Notes: generated from the sequence alone by a model not told the origin. Positions 44,075-56,023 are shown, counted from the stretch's first letter. The stretch is DNA of 64,000 bases from Microbulbifer agarilyticus S89 (GCF_000220505.1 NZ_AFPJ01000036.1:163851-227850); one strand, 5' to 3'. Numbers and translations are program-made.

Positions 44075-45133
44075 ATGGTGGTAAACCGTGGCCGCTCGCT
44101 GCTTTTTGCGGGCTTGTTGGGGGTAGTCGGCTGGAGTGTGGAGCTGCAGGCAGCGTCGTCGTTGACCGTGGAGCAGAACAGGCTTGCCCGTATGGAGCAA
44201 GTTCAGGAAAACCGACTGGTTGAATTGGAAGATATTGAGAACGAAATTGTATCGTATGAGTACAAGCTAGAACGTGCGCAAAAGTCGCTTAGCGCCGCAC
44301 GCAAGAACTATCAAGAGTCGCTGGTGGCGGTAAAAACCGCTGAGCGCGAGCACAAGGGTGCTGCGAGCAGTGATACCGAGCGCGCGCTGAAAAAAGCCCG
44401 ACACGCGCTGAATATGGCGGAACGTGGCGTTGATAGCCGCAACCGTCGTGTGGAGTTTATCGAGTCCAATTACGTTGAGTTGGAAACCCGCCTGGCTGAT
44501 GTACGTGAATCGGTCGCTGGTGGCAAGTCGCGCCTGGAGGCGCAGCAATCGCTGGTAGACTCATTAGTCAAGGAAATGTTGAGCGAGGCGAAGGCGGCCA
44601 AAGCGGAGAAAGCCAGGGCCGCAGCCAACAAGCCTGCACCCAAGCCGCAGAAGGCGGCAGTGGTAATTTCTGCGCCAGAGGTTCCCGAGCCGACCCTGGC
44701 CGCAACCGGCGATACAGCGACGGTGGCGATCAATGCCAATGCGGCTGCGGCGGGCGGATCGACGGAGGCTACCGGCGCCCGTGAGGTGGACCCCGAGATG
44801 CTGGAATATGTGCGCGGTGAGCGCGCTCGGCTCGACAAGCTGCTGAGTGAGCTTGCAGAGGGTGAAACCGGAAAGCATACGTTCCGCAATTTGACCCTGA
44901 AACCCAAGGGTGAGGGTGCTGTTGATTTTGAGTTCCTCGGGCAGGATCAGTACCGGGTAATTTTGCCGGTGGTGGCCGGTCGCCAGACGTACAAGGTCAA
45001 TTCCTGGCGATTCCGCCGCACGATACCCGCCGACGATAACGGCGAGCGCTACGTGTTTATCTTCGATGCGCGTCGCCTGTCACGCCCGCGACTGGTGATG
45101 TATCCGGAGTACCTGCTGTCTGAGCTTGACTAG
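44075..45133 (+). CDS. Exported coiled-coil protein with C-terminal beta domain
   Basis: A 352-residue protein with a signal peptide (cleavage near LQAASS, about residue 27). Next come a long predicted coiled coil rich in Glu, Lys, Arg and Ala (about 30-190) and an Ala/Pro/Lys linker. The C-terminal domain (about 245-352) is compact and reads like beta strands (HTFRNLTLKPKG, GAVDFEFLGQDQYRVILPVV, RYVFIFDARRLSRPRLVMYPEYLL). The layout suggests an envelope protein that bridges or spaces cell-wall components. I do not recognise the family. ATG at 44075 lacks a strong ribosome site. A strong terminator follows. Confidence 0.78.
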   Translation: MVVNRGRSLLFAGLLGVVGWSVELQAASSLTVEQNRLARMEQVQENRLVELEDIENEIVSYEYKLERAQKSLSAARKNYQESLVAVKTAEREHKGAASSDTERALKKARHALNMAERGVDSRNRRVEFIESNYVELETRLADVRESVAGGKSRLEAQQSLVDSLVKEMLSEAKAAKAEKARAAANKPAPKPQKAAVVISAPEVPEPTLAATGDTATVAINANAAAAGGSTEATGAREVDPEMLEYVRGERARLDKLLSELAEGETGKHTFRNLTLKPKGEGAVDFEFLGQDQYRVILPVVAGRQTYKVNSWRFRRTIPADDNGERYVFIFDARRLSRPRLVMYPEYLLSELD

Positions 45134-45158
45134 TTAGTCTGTAGCGGATTTCGCACGC

Positions 45159-45200
45159 AAAAAAGCCCGCCCTCGTGACGCTCGAGGGCGGGCTTTTTTT
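45159..45200. terminator. Bidirectional terminator
   Basis: Perfect 11-bp stem GCCCGCCCTCG (45165-45175) with CGAGGGCGGGC (45183-45193), TGACGCT loop, flanked by six A and seven T residues. It ends both the rightward coiled-coil protein gene and the leftward thpR gene. Confidence 0.94.
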
Positions 45201-45212
45201 GCGTCTTGGGAA

Positions 45213-45830
45213 TCAGTTGCTGCCCGCGGGGGCGGATGCACCTGCCAGCGGCAGTGTCAGCAATGGTTGGTACTGGCTGCCGCCGGGCGCGAGCAAGCTG
45301 TGATAGAGCGTGATGTCGCTCAGGTGGCAGATATGGTCCGTAGGCTCCGGCAGCTGGCTGGAAAAGCCTCCCGGGCTGCGCGCCAGAGTGAAGTGTGGGC
45401 GAAAGGCCTTTTTTTCTGGCGTTTTGCCAATCGCACGCATCAGCGCCTGGCATGCCTGATGCAGGTCAAGCAGGCGTTGCGAAGGCAATAACTCGGCGGC
45501 AAACATTCGCGCGCGGGGTTTGGGGAAAGGGTGGGTACTGACAATTCGGCCATCGAGCGGCGCAGTGTGTCGGGCGATGTCTTTTAGTCGTACCTCGATC
45601 GTGTCCAGGTGGGCCGGGTCTGTGTCCCCAAGGAATGCCAGGGTGAGGTGGCGATTGGTGTGGCTGATCCAGCGCAGTTTTCGCGGCATTCCCTGTTGCT
45701 CTCTGGCCGCGCAAATACCATCTAAAAAACGCTGGGTATTTTTATCCGGTGCGATGCCAATAAACAGGCGCAATGGTTCTGCGCTCTGCCCGCTATCCCG
45801 CAGGTTGTCTTGGGGTGCGCTATTTTTCAT
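45213..45830 (-). CDS. thpR: RNA 2',3'-cyclic phosphodiesterase ThpR
   Basis: A 205-residue member of the 2H phosphoesterase superfamily that opens 2',3'-cyclic phosphates in RNA (the ligase reaction was also described). Two catalytic tetrapeptides, HLTL (61-64) and HFTL (146-149), sit in the expected symmetric positions, with LFIGIAPD near the start of the fold and PFPKPRARMFAAE between. The ATG at 45830 is chosen because LRLFIGIAP then has the usual distance to the start. AAGGAT lies unusually far upstream, and a GTG at 45914 would extend the protein across the ibpA heat-shock promoter. It diverges from ibpA. Confidence 0.9.
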   Translation of the reverse strand: MKNSAPQDNLRDSGQSAEPLRLFIGIAPDKNTQRFLDGICAAREQQGMPRKLRWISHTNRHLTLAFLGDTDPAHLDTIEVRLKDIARHTAPLDGRIVSTHPFPKPRARMFAAELLPSQRLLDLHQACQALMRAIGKTPEKKAFRPHFTLARSPGGFSSQLPEPTDHICHLSDITLYHSLLAPGGSQYQPLLTLPLAGASAPAGSN

Positions 45831-45848
45831 AATTTTTTTATTTTTATC

Positions 45849-45876
45849 CTTGAAGCTGTTTGCTTCGGCCCAATAT
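45849..45876 (+). promoter_or_regulatory. Sigma-32 (RpoH) heat-shock promoter of ibpA
   Basis: -35 CTTGAA (45849-45854), a 14-base spacer, and -10 CCCAATAT (45869-45876) match the sigma-32 consensus CTTGAA-N11-16-CCCATnT closely. Transcription would start near 45883 and give a 184-base leader on ibpA. Confidence 0.7.
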
Positions 45877-45882
45877 CTATTT

Positions 45883-46066
45883 TCAGGAGGCAGGCTCGAC
45901 AGAGGTGTCTCCACCAGCTGCCGCGGTTAAGGCGCGTTGCAAATATAAAGCTTTGCTTTATGCGTGGGCGCACGTCGCGGCAAACAAACGCTTGGTACAG
46001 CTCTCGCGTGTAGAGCACTGGTACGAGCACATTCTATATCTATTGCTCTGAATTGAGGATATGACA
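45883..46066 (+). promoter_or_regulatory. ROSE-type RNA thermometer in the ibpA leader
   Basis: The 3' part of the leader carries the ROSE signature: TTGCT (46043-46047) faces the ribosome site GAGGAT (46055-46060) across a short TGAATT loop. Pairs are U-A, C-G, the diagnostic G opposite G, and U-A. Upstream the leader can form further hairpins, for instance ATAAAGC/GCTTTAT (45945-45961) and GCTCT/AGAGC. ROSE elements mask the ribosome site of small heat-shock genes at low temperature and melt on heating. Identification is from the motif and gene context. Confidence 0.7.
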
Positions 46067-46579
46067 ATGCGTAATTTAGATCTTTCCCCCCTGTATCGTT
46101 CCGCTATCGGTTTTGATCGTATGGCCAGCCTGCTGGATTCCATGACCGCAACCGAGCAGAACCAGCCCGCATATCCCCCATACAACATTGAGTTGACCGG
46201 GGAGGATGCTTACCGAATTTCCATGGCCGTCGCTGGTTTCGATCAGTCTGAACTTGATATTCAAGTCGAGCAAAATCGCCTGACCGTCAGCGGTAAAAAG
46301 CCGGCCGATGATAGCCAGCGCAACTTCCTGCACCGCGGTATTGCCGCGCGTAATTTTGAGCGTCGCTTCCAGCTGGCGGATCATGTACGCGTGGTTGATG
46401 CACAGCTTGGCAACGGCCTGCTGCACATTGAGCTGGTGCGAGAAATTCCGGAAGCTATGAAGCCGCGCAAGATAGAAATTTCTACTGGAAACTTGCTGCA
46501 ATCCAAAACCTCGGAACAAAAAGCCGCGGCAGAAAGTGCGGCAATTGAGGTTGAGGGCAAGAGTGGGCAGGCAGCCTGA
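46067..46579 (+). CDS. ibpA: Small heat-shock protein IbpA (Hsp20)
   Basis: A 170-residue alpha-crystallin-type chaperone that binds unfolding proteins in aggregates until DnaK/ClpB can refold them. N-terminus MRNLDLSPLYRSAIGFDR is nearly identical to E. coli IbpA, which fixes the ATG at 46067; the ATG at 46061 would place GAGG only two bases away. The alpha-crystallin domain runs from about 35 to 135 (YNIELTGEDAYRISMAVAGF, NFERRFQLADHVRV, GLLHIELVREIPE). The C-terminal tail is longer than in E. coli (137 residues in total) and lacks an obvious IxI motif. Expression appears under a sigma-32 promoter and a ROSE thermometer. Confidence 0.95.
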   Translation: MRNLDLSPLYRSAIGFDRMASLLDSMTATEQNQPAYPPYNIELTGEDAYRISMAVAGFDQSELDIQVEQNRLTVSGKKPADDSQRNFLHRGIAARNFERRFQLADHVRVVDAQLGNGLLHIELVREIPEAMKPRKIEISTGNLLQSKTSEQKAAAESAAIEVEGKSGQAA

Positions 46580-46637
46580 CGCGCCCCCACTTTGGTCCGG
46601 CTTTATCAAGTGATCTGCGAAAAACGGCTCGTATAAA

Positions 46638-47321
46638 GTGATCGAGCCCGCACTGCATCAATCCCCGCAAGAGCCGGTTGAGCCTTGCCCCCTGTGTCGC
46701 CATCGGGCGGCACAGCCATTTCTGTATCACCAGGATAAGCAGCGCGCCTACTACCAGTGTGGCGAGTGCGCGCTGGTGTACGTCCCTCGTCGGTTTCATT
46801 TATCGGCCACTGAAGAAAAGGCCTATTACGACCTGCATGAAAATCATCTGCAGGATCCCGGTTATGAAAAATTCTTGAGCCGATGTGCGGATCCGTTGCT
46901 GGCAAGGTTGCCCGCGGGAGCACATGGTCTGGATTTCGGATGTGGTCCCGCGCCGTTGCTGGCGAACATGTTGAGCAGCAACGGGCATCCTACTGCGACT
47001 TACGATCTTTACTACCATCCAGAAAGTGCTGTGCTCGAGCAGTCTTATGATTTTGTTGTCAGCACCGAAGTGGTTGAGCACTTGAGTGAGCCGGGGGAGG
47101 TGATTACCTCCTTGTGGCAGCGACTGAATCGTGGCGGTGTGCTGGCGCTAATGACCAAACTTGTTGCTTCGCAGGAGCGCTTTGCCAGCTGGCACTATAT
47201 CCGCGATCCAACGCATATTGTCTTTTTCAGCGTGCCCACCTTTTCGTGGCTGGCACGCAAACTTAATGCCGAACTAGAGATTGTCGGCGCCGATGTTATT
47301 TTTTTACAGCGACGCGACTGA
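46638..47321 (+). CDS. Class I SAM-dependent methyltransferase with N-terminal zinc-ribbon
   Basis: A 227-residue methyltransferase. Residues 15-45 hold two CxxC-type pairs (CPLC, CGEC) that suggest a small zinc ribbon. The Rossmann methyltransferase domain follows, with motif I LDFGCGPAPLL and the later FVVSTEVVEHLSEPGEVI block. The substrate is unknown; zinc-ribbon methyltransferases of this kind are often annotated as acting on small molecules or cell-surface precursors. The GTG at 46638 is the best start, with weak ribosome site. It ends one base before the stop of the convergent GlxA-type regulator gene. Confidence 0.82.
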   Translation: MIEPALHQSPQEPVEPCPLCRHRAAQPFLYHQDKQRAYYQCGECALVYVPRRFHLSATEEKAYYDLHENHLQDPGYEKFLSRCADPLLARLPAGAHGLDFGCGPAPLLANMLSSNGHPTATYDLYYHPESAVLEQSYDFVVSTEVVEHLSEPGEVITSLWQRLNRGGVLALMTKLVASQERFASWHYIRDPTHIVFFSVPTFSWLARKLNAELEIVGADVIFLQRRD

Positions 47322-47322
47322 C

Positions 47323-48309
47323 TCAGGTATTTACCCGGAACAATTTTGCCCGCACGGTGGTGCGATACTCGCTGGGTGTCGTTGAGAGAAACTTCTTGAA
47401 CAGGGCAGTAAAATGCCCCATATCCTGATAGCCCACTTTTTCTGCAATTTCGTTCACCGATAGGTTGCTGGATTGCAGCAGTTCGCGTGCCATATCAATG
47501 CGAACGTTCTGCAGGTATTGCAGTGGCGTTTGCCCAGTGGCCAGTTTGAAACGGCGATTAAAAGAGCGCACGCTCATATCGAAATGTTTGGCCACTTCAC
47601 TGAGCTTTACGTCGTCGCTGCAGTGCTGTTTTAGCCAGGTTTGTGCCTGCACAATCTCTTCGTCTGGATGCAGATGTACCGCGCCTTCCGAGTAAGCAAT
47701 CTCTTCAAATGGTCTGCGAATCTCGTGTGAAAAATTGCGCTCGACGTGGCTGGCAATAGATGGGCCGAACAGCTGGCGAATCAGGTGCACGGTGACGTCA
47801 GCAAGTGCGTTCACGCTGGCGGCGCAGAACAGTCGGTCCGCCTGAGTAATAAAATACTGCCGCTTTAGCTTCACTCTCGGGTAGTCCGAAGCAAAGCGCT
47901 CAAAATAGTGCCAGTGGGTGGTCGCGGGTTTGTCATCCAGTAATCCGGCCTCAGCAAGAAAGCACACGCCGGTGCCCACCGCGCTGATAACCGCACCTTT
48001 CGCTGCCTGATCACGCAGCCACGCCAGTAGCGCGGTGTTGCGTTTGAGCGCCGGGCGCGGGTTACGCCAGAGTGCCGGCAGGTAGATGATGTCGCTGTCG
48101 GGTACCTGATCGAGTGGCATATCCGGTGCCAGGTTGAACCCGGAGCGGGATTTCACCGGCGCGCCATCGACGCTGGTGGTGATCAGGTTCAACGATACCA
48201 ATTCCTTTTCCGCCCGGGCGCGGCTCTCGGCACCCCTCAACATTTCCAGAGGCAATATGGTGCCGGTGGAAAGCATCTGATCAATCAAAACAAAAGTGAC
48301 GGTGGGCAT
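47323..48309 (-). CDS. GlxA-type AraC regulator with DJ-1/PfpI domain
   Basis: A 328-residue transcriptional regulator with an N-terminal DJ-1/PfpI amidotransferase-like domain (about 1-180: TFVLIDQMLSTG, DSDIIYLPALWRN, AVGTGVCFLAEAGLLDDKPATTHW with the Cys in the elbow position). A C-terminal AraC helix-turn-helix pair follows (about 220-318: DVKLSEVAKHFDMSVRSFNRRFK, SVNEIAEKVGYQDMGHFTALFKKF). Such regulators sense small molecules and control catabolic genes. The ATG at 48309 begins MPTVTFVLID. It is divergent from fabY with 262 bases between starts; control of fabY is possible but unproven. Confidence 0.92.
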   Translation of the reverse strand: MPTVTFVLIDQMLSTGTILPLEMLRGAESRARAEKELVSLNLITTSVDGAPVKSRSGFNLAPDMPLDQVPDSDIIYLPALWRNPRPALKRNTALLAWLRDQAAKGAVISAVGTGVCFLAEAGLLDDKPATTHWHYFERFASDYPRVKLKRQYFITQADRLFCAASVNALADVTVHLIRQLFGPSIASHVERNFSHEIRRPFEEIAYSEGAVHLHPDEEIVQAQTWLKQHCSDDVKLSEVAKHFDMSVRSFNRRFKLATGQTPLQYLQNVRIDMARELLQSSNLSVNEIAEKVGYQDMGHFTALFKKFLSTTPSEYRTTVRAKLFRVNT

Positions 48310-48571
48310 GGGTAACTCTCAAATATGACCTTATGTGTGCAATTTCTGGCCCGTTCGCGACAGATGGCGGCAGTCGGGTAAGTTTGCCACATAGATACCG
48401 GTTTGCTGGCCGCTGCCCGGCAGAAAATGCCGCTATCGAACATGGCCAGATGGTCAAAATTGCTGGCCAGTATGCCCATAACGAGGCCGAATCACCAGCC
48501 CCTAAACTGGCGCCCATCCGAATTTGCCGGGTAATTTCGTTTCGCATTTCCATACTAGGCTGGAGGTCAGG

Positions 48572-50431
48572 ATGCAGCGCCTACCTGTTATCACTGCGTT
48601 TGGAGGGTTCAACCCCGCGGGTCGCAGTTCGTTTCACCGTGGCTACAAGCGCATGGTGCTGGATAGCCTCGCCTCGGAAGAGCGAATCGATGTCCTGTCT
48701 GACCTCGCTGCCCTGATGGGGTTGCGCACCGGAGACGATGCTCAGGGGCCGTTGAGTGCCGCGCTGGAGCAGCAGGTATTGCAGGGCACGCTGGTGCGGG
48801 AGCTGGAGTCGCGTTTCTACGACTATCGCCAGTGTCACTTTCACCAGCCGGCTGCGCTCTCGAATGCGGGCGGATTTACTTTCGAAATGTCGGCGCGACA
48901 GCTGCCGAGCCCGCTGCCCGCTGACTGGCAGGTAGAGCCGCTGGATAGCGGTCGTGTGCGGGTGCATGCCGGCGCCTTGTCGGTCATGCTCGATAGTCAC
49001 CGCGAAATCTCTGTTGCTTCTGCTGGCCAGTTGCCCACGGGCTTTGAGCCAGGCCAGCAGTACAATTCTCGTTTCCACCCGCGCGGCCTGCAGCTGGCAA
49101 TTCTCGGTGCGTCGGACGCGGTGCAGTCCCTGGGCATTGACTGGGATGCGGTTGCGGCGAAGGCGGGCCCGGATAAGATCTCCGTGTATGCAAGTTCTGC
49201 CATGAGTCAGCTGGACCCCAATGGCAATGGTGGCCTGCTGCAGTCGCGGTTGCGTGGTGGGCGCGTGAGTTCAAAGCAGTTGGCGTTGGGACTTACCAGC
49301 ATGCCCGCGGATTTTGTAAACGCCTATGTCCTGGGCAGTGTCGGCACCACCGGCGCCGTGGCCGGTGCCTGCGCCACTTATCTCTACAATCTGCGCGCGG
49401 CAGTGGAAGATATTCGCTGCGGCCGTGCGCGCGTGGCGGTGGTGGGTGCGGCCGAGGCGCCTCTGGTGCCGGAAGTGGTGGATGGATACACCACCATGGG
49501 TGCGCTGGCGAACCTGGACGGGCTGCGCAAGATTTTTGATGGTGATATCGACTTCCGGCGTGCCAGTCGCCCGTTTGGCGATAACTGTGGCTTTACGCTC
49601 GGCGAGGGGAGCCAGTGGGCGGTGTTGATGGACGATGAGCTCGCGCTCGAGCTGGGTGCGCCCATTCACGGTGCGGTGGCCAACGTTTTCGTGAATGCGG
49701 ATGGGGCCAAGAAGTCCATCTCTGCACCGGGCCCGGGTAATTACCTCACCGTTGCCCGTGCAATGGCCGAGGCGCGTGCCATTCTTGGTGAAGAAAGCCT
49801 GCGCCAGCGCAGCTTTGTCCAGGCGCACGGCTCCAGCACACCGCAGAACCGGGTTACGGAGTCGGCCATCTTTGACCGTCTCGCCGGCGCCTTTGGTATT
49901 GAAGCCTGGCCGGTATGTGCGGTGAAAGCTTTTGTGGGGCACACCGTCGCGGCGGCCAGTGGCGATCAGTTGATTACCAGCCTGGGTATGTTCCATCGCG
50001 GCATTCTGCCCGGTATTACCACCATCGAGCGGGTGGCTGACGATGTGCATCACGACAATCTCTCCCTGTCGCTGGAGCACGTGGAGCGCGACCCGCAATC
50101 CCTGGATGTGGCCTTCCTCAACTCCAAAGGGTTTGGCGGTAACAATGCGACCGCCAGTGTGCTGGCACCCCATATTACCGAGAGTATGCTCGCCAAGCGC
50201 CACGGCAGCGCTGCGTTCACTGCCTACCAGAAACGCAATGAAGCGGTGGCCGAGCGGGCCGCGGCGTACGACGCGCGCGCCAGTCGCGGAGACCTGGACG
50301 CGATCTACCGGTTCGGTGAGGGGCTGATCGATGAATCGGCCATCGAGCTGGATGCCTTCAGCCTCAAGTTGCCGGATGGTGCTGGCGCAATTTCTCTGGA
50401 GTCAGAAAACCCCTTCGCAGATATGGTGTGA
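48572..50431 (+). CDS. fabY: Beta-ketoacyl-ACP synthase FabY type
   Basis: A 619-residue condensing enzyme resembling FabY of Pseudomonas aeruginosa, which starts fatty acid synthesis from acetyl-CoA in place of FabH. It begins MQRLPVITAFGGFNPAGRSSF, as that group does. The active-site cysteine is in GAVAGACATYL (Cys267), and the catalytic histidines are in AHGSSTPQNRVTE and KAFVGHTVAAASGDQL; GFGGNNA lies near the end. GGAGG stands 6-10 bases before the ATG at 48572. It stands alone, with the GlxA-type regulator divergent and fadBA downstream under separate control. Confidence 0.88.
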   Translation: MQRLPVITAFGGFNPAGRSSFHRGYKRMVLDSLASEERIDVLSDLAALMGLRTGDDAQGPLSAALEQQVLQGTLVRELESRFYDYRQCHFHQPAALSNAGGFTFEMSARQLPSPLPADWQVEPLDSGRVRVHAGALSVMLDSHREISVASAGQLPTGFEPGQQYNSRFHPRGLQLAILGASDAVQSLGIDWDAVAAKAGPDKISVYASSAMSQLDPNGNGGLLQSRLRGGRVSSKQLALGLTSMPADFVNAYVLGSVGTTGAVAGACATYLYNLRAAVEDIRCGRARVAVVGAAEAPLVPEVVDGYTTMGALANLDGLRKIFDGDIDFRRASRPFGDNCGFTLGEGSQWAVLMDDELALELGAPIHGAVANVFVNADGAKKSISAPGPGNYLTVARAMAEARAILGEESLRQRSFVQAHGSSTPQNRVTESAIFDRLAGAFGIEAWPVCAVKAFVGHTVAAASGDQLITSLGMFHRGILPGITTIERVADDVHHDNLSLSLEHVERDPQSLDVAFLNSKGFGGNNATASVLAPHITESMLAKRHGSAAFTAYQKRNEAVAERAAAYDARASRGDLDAIYRFGEGLIDESAIELDAFSLKLPDGAGAISLESENPFADMV

Positions 50432-50697
50432 CTCTCGTATGTTGCTCATCCGCCTGTGCGATGAGCCGGTAGCCGGCGGCTCCATGTGTCGCCGATATCG
50501 TTTCCTTGCTGCGCCGGCGCACTCTCTCCACACGCTTTTCCCGCTATGCTTCGTGTCGCAGATGCCGGCTGTCCGTGGACTGTCTGTTCGTGAAACAAAT
50601 TCCTGACTTTATGAGCGAATGGGTCAGATTTTGATCAAAACTCCGGTCTCACCACAATGTTTGCACTAAACCGGACAGTAGATATGGCAGAAATGGT
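50432..50697. other. Gap between fabY and the fadB operator
   Basis: About 265 bases, no gene seen. It contains a perfect 12-bp palindrome TTTTGATCAAAA (50629-50640) about 60 bases upstream of the PsrA-like operator. This is not an FNR box because the half-sites have no spacer. No T-run terminator after fabY is visible. Confidence 0.35.
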
Positions 50698-50728
50698 ATT
50701 CAAACACACGTTTGAATCTGGCTATACT
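50698..50728 (+). promoter_or_regulatory. PsrA-type operator and promoter of fadBA
   Basis: ATTCAAAC (50698-50705) and GTTTGAAT (50710-50717) form a perfect palindrome around ACAC, matching the PsrA consensus (G/C)AAAC-N2-4-GTTT(G/C). A TATACT -10 lies at 50723-50728, so the palindrome covers the -35 region and a bound repressor would block RNA polymerase. In P. aeruginosa PsrA represses fadBA5 and is released by long-chain fatty acids. The psrA gene itself is not in this window. Confidence 0.75.
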
Positions 50729-50884
50729 TGGCGCGTCGACTGATTTCGGACAATGCGTCATGAAGTGGCAACACTGGTATCGCACGCTGTCTGCAGCGAG
50801 TCCAATCTCAGTCTTGCACAACCCGACCCCCGGACCGGTACATTGTCGGCAATGACACCGGGTCACCAATCAATGAGGTCAATA

Positions 50885-54228
<3,344 letters not shown>

Positions 54229-54252
54229 GCCGCTCCGGCTTCTGTGCCAAAG

Positions 54253-54284
54253 ATGGGGCGCCAATGGGCGCCCCATTTGTTTTT
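54253..54284 (+). terminator. Rho-independent terminator of fadBA
   Basis: Perfect 10-bp stem ATGGGGCGCC (54253-54262) with GGCGCCCCAT (54267-54276), AATG loop, then TTGTTTTT. It lies 24 bases after the fadA stop. Confidence 0.92.
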
Positions 54285-54294
54285 AACGCACTTA

Positions 54295-54323
54295 TTGAAG
54301 CCCTGTGTCCTCTGTGGCACAAT
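54295..54323 (+). promoter_or_regulatory. Candidate promoter of tRNA-Leu
   Basis: -35 TTGAAG (54295-54300), 17-base spacer, -10 CACAAT (54318-54323), about 80 bases before the tRNA 5' end. It directly follows the fadBA terminator and is the only good match in this gap; the tig gene may be read from it as well. Confidence 0.5.
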
Positions 54324-54403
54324 CTGCTCCCCTCGCTGGACGGCTAACCTGTTTTTCCTCAAAAATGCAGGAAAATCAAAGAGTTATCCGCGAGTTTGGG
54401 TTT

Positions 54404-54488
<85 letters not shown>

Positions 54489-54685
54489 ATTAAATATTTC
54501 GCAGTCCGTGTTCATTCGTTGCCCGCAGCGCCGATGTATTTCGCGTTTCGCTGGGTAAAGGCGGTGGCACGGGCTGTTTGTATTTGGCGGCCGGATAAGA
54601 TTCGGCGCAACGCTAAGCGCTGGTGCTGGTTAGACATTTCCGTAGCCCGGCATTCTGTGAAGAGAAGAGTCTCACGAGGATTAAC

Positions 54686-55999
54686 ATGCAGGTTTCCATC
54701 GAAACAACTTCCGGTCTGGAGCGTCGCTTAACGGTAAATTTGCCGGCAGAAGTGGTGGATAAGGAAGTTGATAAGCGCCTTCAGCAAGCGGCAAAGACCG
54801 TACGCATCAACGGCTTCCGTAAAGGCAAGGTGCCGATGAAGGTTGTGCGTCAGCGTTTTGGTGCCGGTGTTCGTCAAGAAGTGCTGGGTGAAGTAATGAG
54901 CCGTTCTTTCTACGACGCGGTTCAGAAAGAGCAGGTGAAGCCTGCCGGCCAGCCGAGCATTGAAGCGAAAAATGTAACTCCGGGTGAAAACCTGGAGTAC
55001 GTTGCAACCTTCGAGGTATACCCGGAAGTTGCTCTGACCGACCTGGCTGAAATCGCTGTTGAGCGCCCGACCGCTGAAGTGACTGATAGCGACGTCGACA
55101 ACATGATCGACGTACTGCGCAAGCAGCAGTCCGGTTGGAAAGAAACCAAGCGCAAGGCGCAAAAAGGTGACCGCGTTACCATCGACTTCGTTGGTCGTAA
55201 AGATGGCGAAGAGTTCGAAGGTGGCAAGGCTGAAGGTCAGCAGCTGGTTCTGGGTTCCGGTAGCATGATCCCGGGCTTCGAAGACGGCATCCTGGGCATG
55301 AAGCCGGGCGAAGAAAAAGAAGTGGAAGTGACCTTCCCGGAAGACTACCAGGCAGAAAACCTGAAAGGTGCCGATGCAGTGTTCACCATCAAGGTGACTG
55401 CTTCTGAAAAGCCTGAGCTGCCTGAACTGAATGATGAATTCTTTGCTGGCTACGGTGTTGCCGAAGGCGGTGAAGAGAAGTTCCGCGAAGAAGTGCGCGG
55501 TAACATGGAGCGTGAGCTGAAGAACGCTGCGCTGAACAAGGTCAAGACTCAGGTCATGGACCAGCTGTTCGAGAAGCATGAGGTAGAGATCCCCGCAGCG
55601 CTGGTTGCTGGCGAAGTTCAGACCCTACGCGGCCAGATGGTTCAGCAGTTCGGTGGTCAGATCAAGCCGGAAGACGCTGCAAAAATGCTGCCGGACACCA
55701 TGTTTGAAGATCAGGCCAAGCGCCGTGTTGTGCTGGGTCTAGTGGTTGGCGAAATCGTCAAGGAAAACAAACTGTCTGTTGACGCGGATCGCGTGAAGGC
55801 AAAAGTAGAAGAGCTGGCGTCCACCTACCAGCAGCCGGAAGAAGTGGTTGAGTACTACTTCAATAACCGCGAGCTGCTGGCTGGTGTTGAGTCTGTCGTG
55901 CTGGAAGATCAGGTTGTTGATTTCGTCCTGGACAAGGCGAAAGTCAGCGAAGTTGAAAGCAGCTACGACGACGTGATCAAGCCGCAAAAGCAAGCTTGA
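54686..55999 (+). CDS. tig: Trigger factor
   Basis: A 437-residue ribosome-bound chaperone that receives nascent chains. The N-terminal ribosome-binding domain (1-115) has the signature loop GFRKGKVP. The FKBP-type isomerase domain follows (about 150-240: KGDRVTIDFVGRKDGEEFEGGKAEGQQLVLGSGSMIPGFED), and the C-terminal helical arms form the cradle. E. coli Tig is 432 residues. ACGAGGA lies 6-12 bases upstream of the ATG at 54686. It heads the conserved tig-clpP-clpX-lon cluster. A terminator separates it from clpP. Confidence 0.97.
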   Translation: MQVSIETTSGLERRLTVNLPAEVVDKEVDKRLQQAAKTVRINGFRKGKVPMKVVRQRFGAGVRQEVLGEVMSRSFYDAVQKEQVKPAGQPSIEAKNVTPGENLEYVATFEVYPEVALTDLAEIAVERPTAEVTDSDVDNMIDVLRKQQSGWKETKRKAQKGDRVTIDFVGRKDGEEFEGGKAEGQQLVLGSGSMIPGFEDGILGMKPGEEKEVEVTFPEDYQAENLKGADAVFTIKVTASEKPELPELNDEFFAGYGVAEGGEEKFREEVRGNMERELKNAALNKVKTQVMDQLFEKHEVEIPAALVAGEVQTLRGQMVQQFGGQIKPEDAAKMLPDTMFEDQAKRRVVLGLVVGEIVKENKLSVDADRVKAKVEELASTYQQPEEVVEYYFNNRELLAGVESVVLEDQVVDFVLDKAKVSEVESSYDDVIKPQKQA

Positions 56000-56023
56000 T
56001 TTACACGCGTATCTCGTTGAAAG

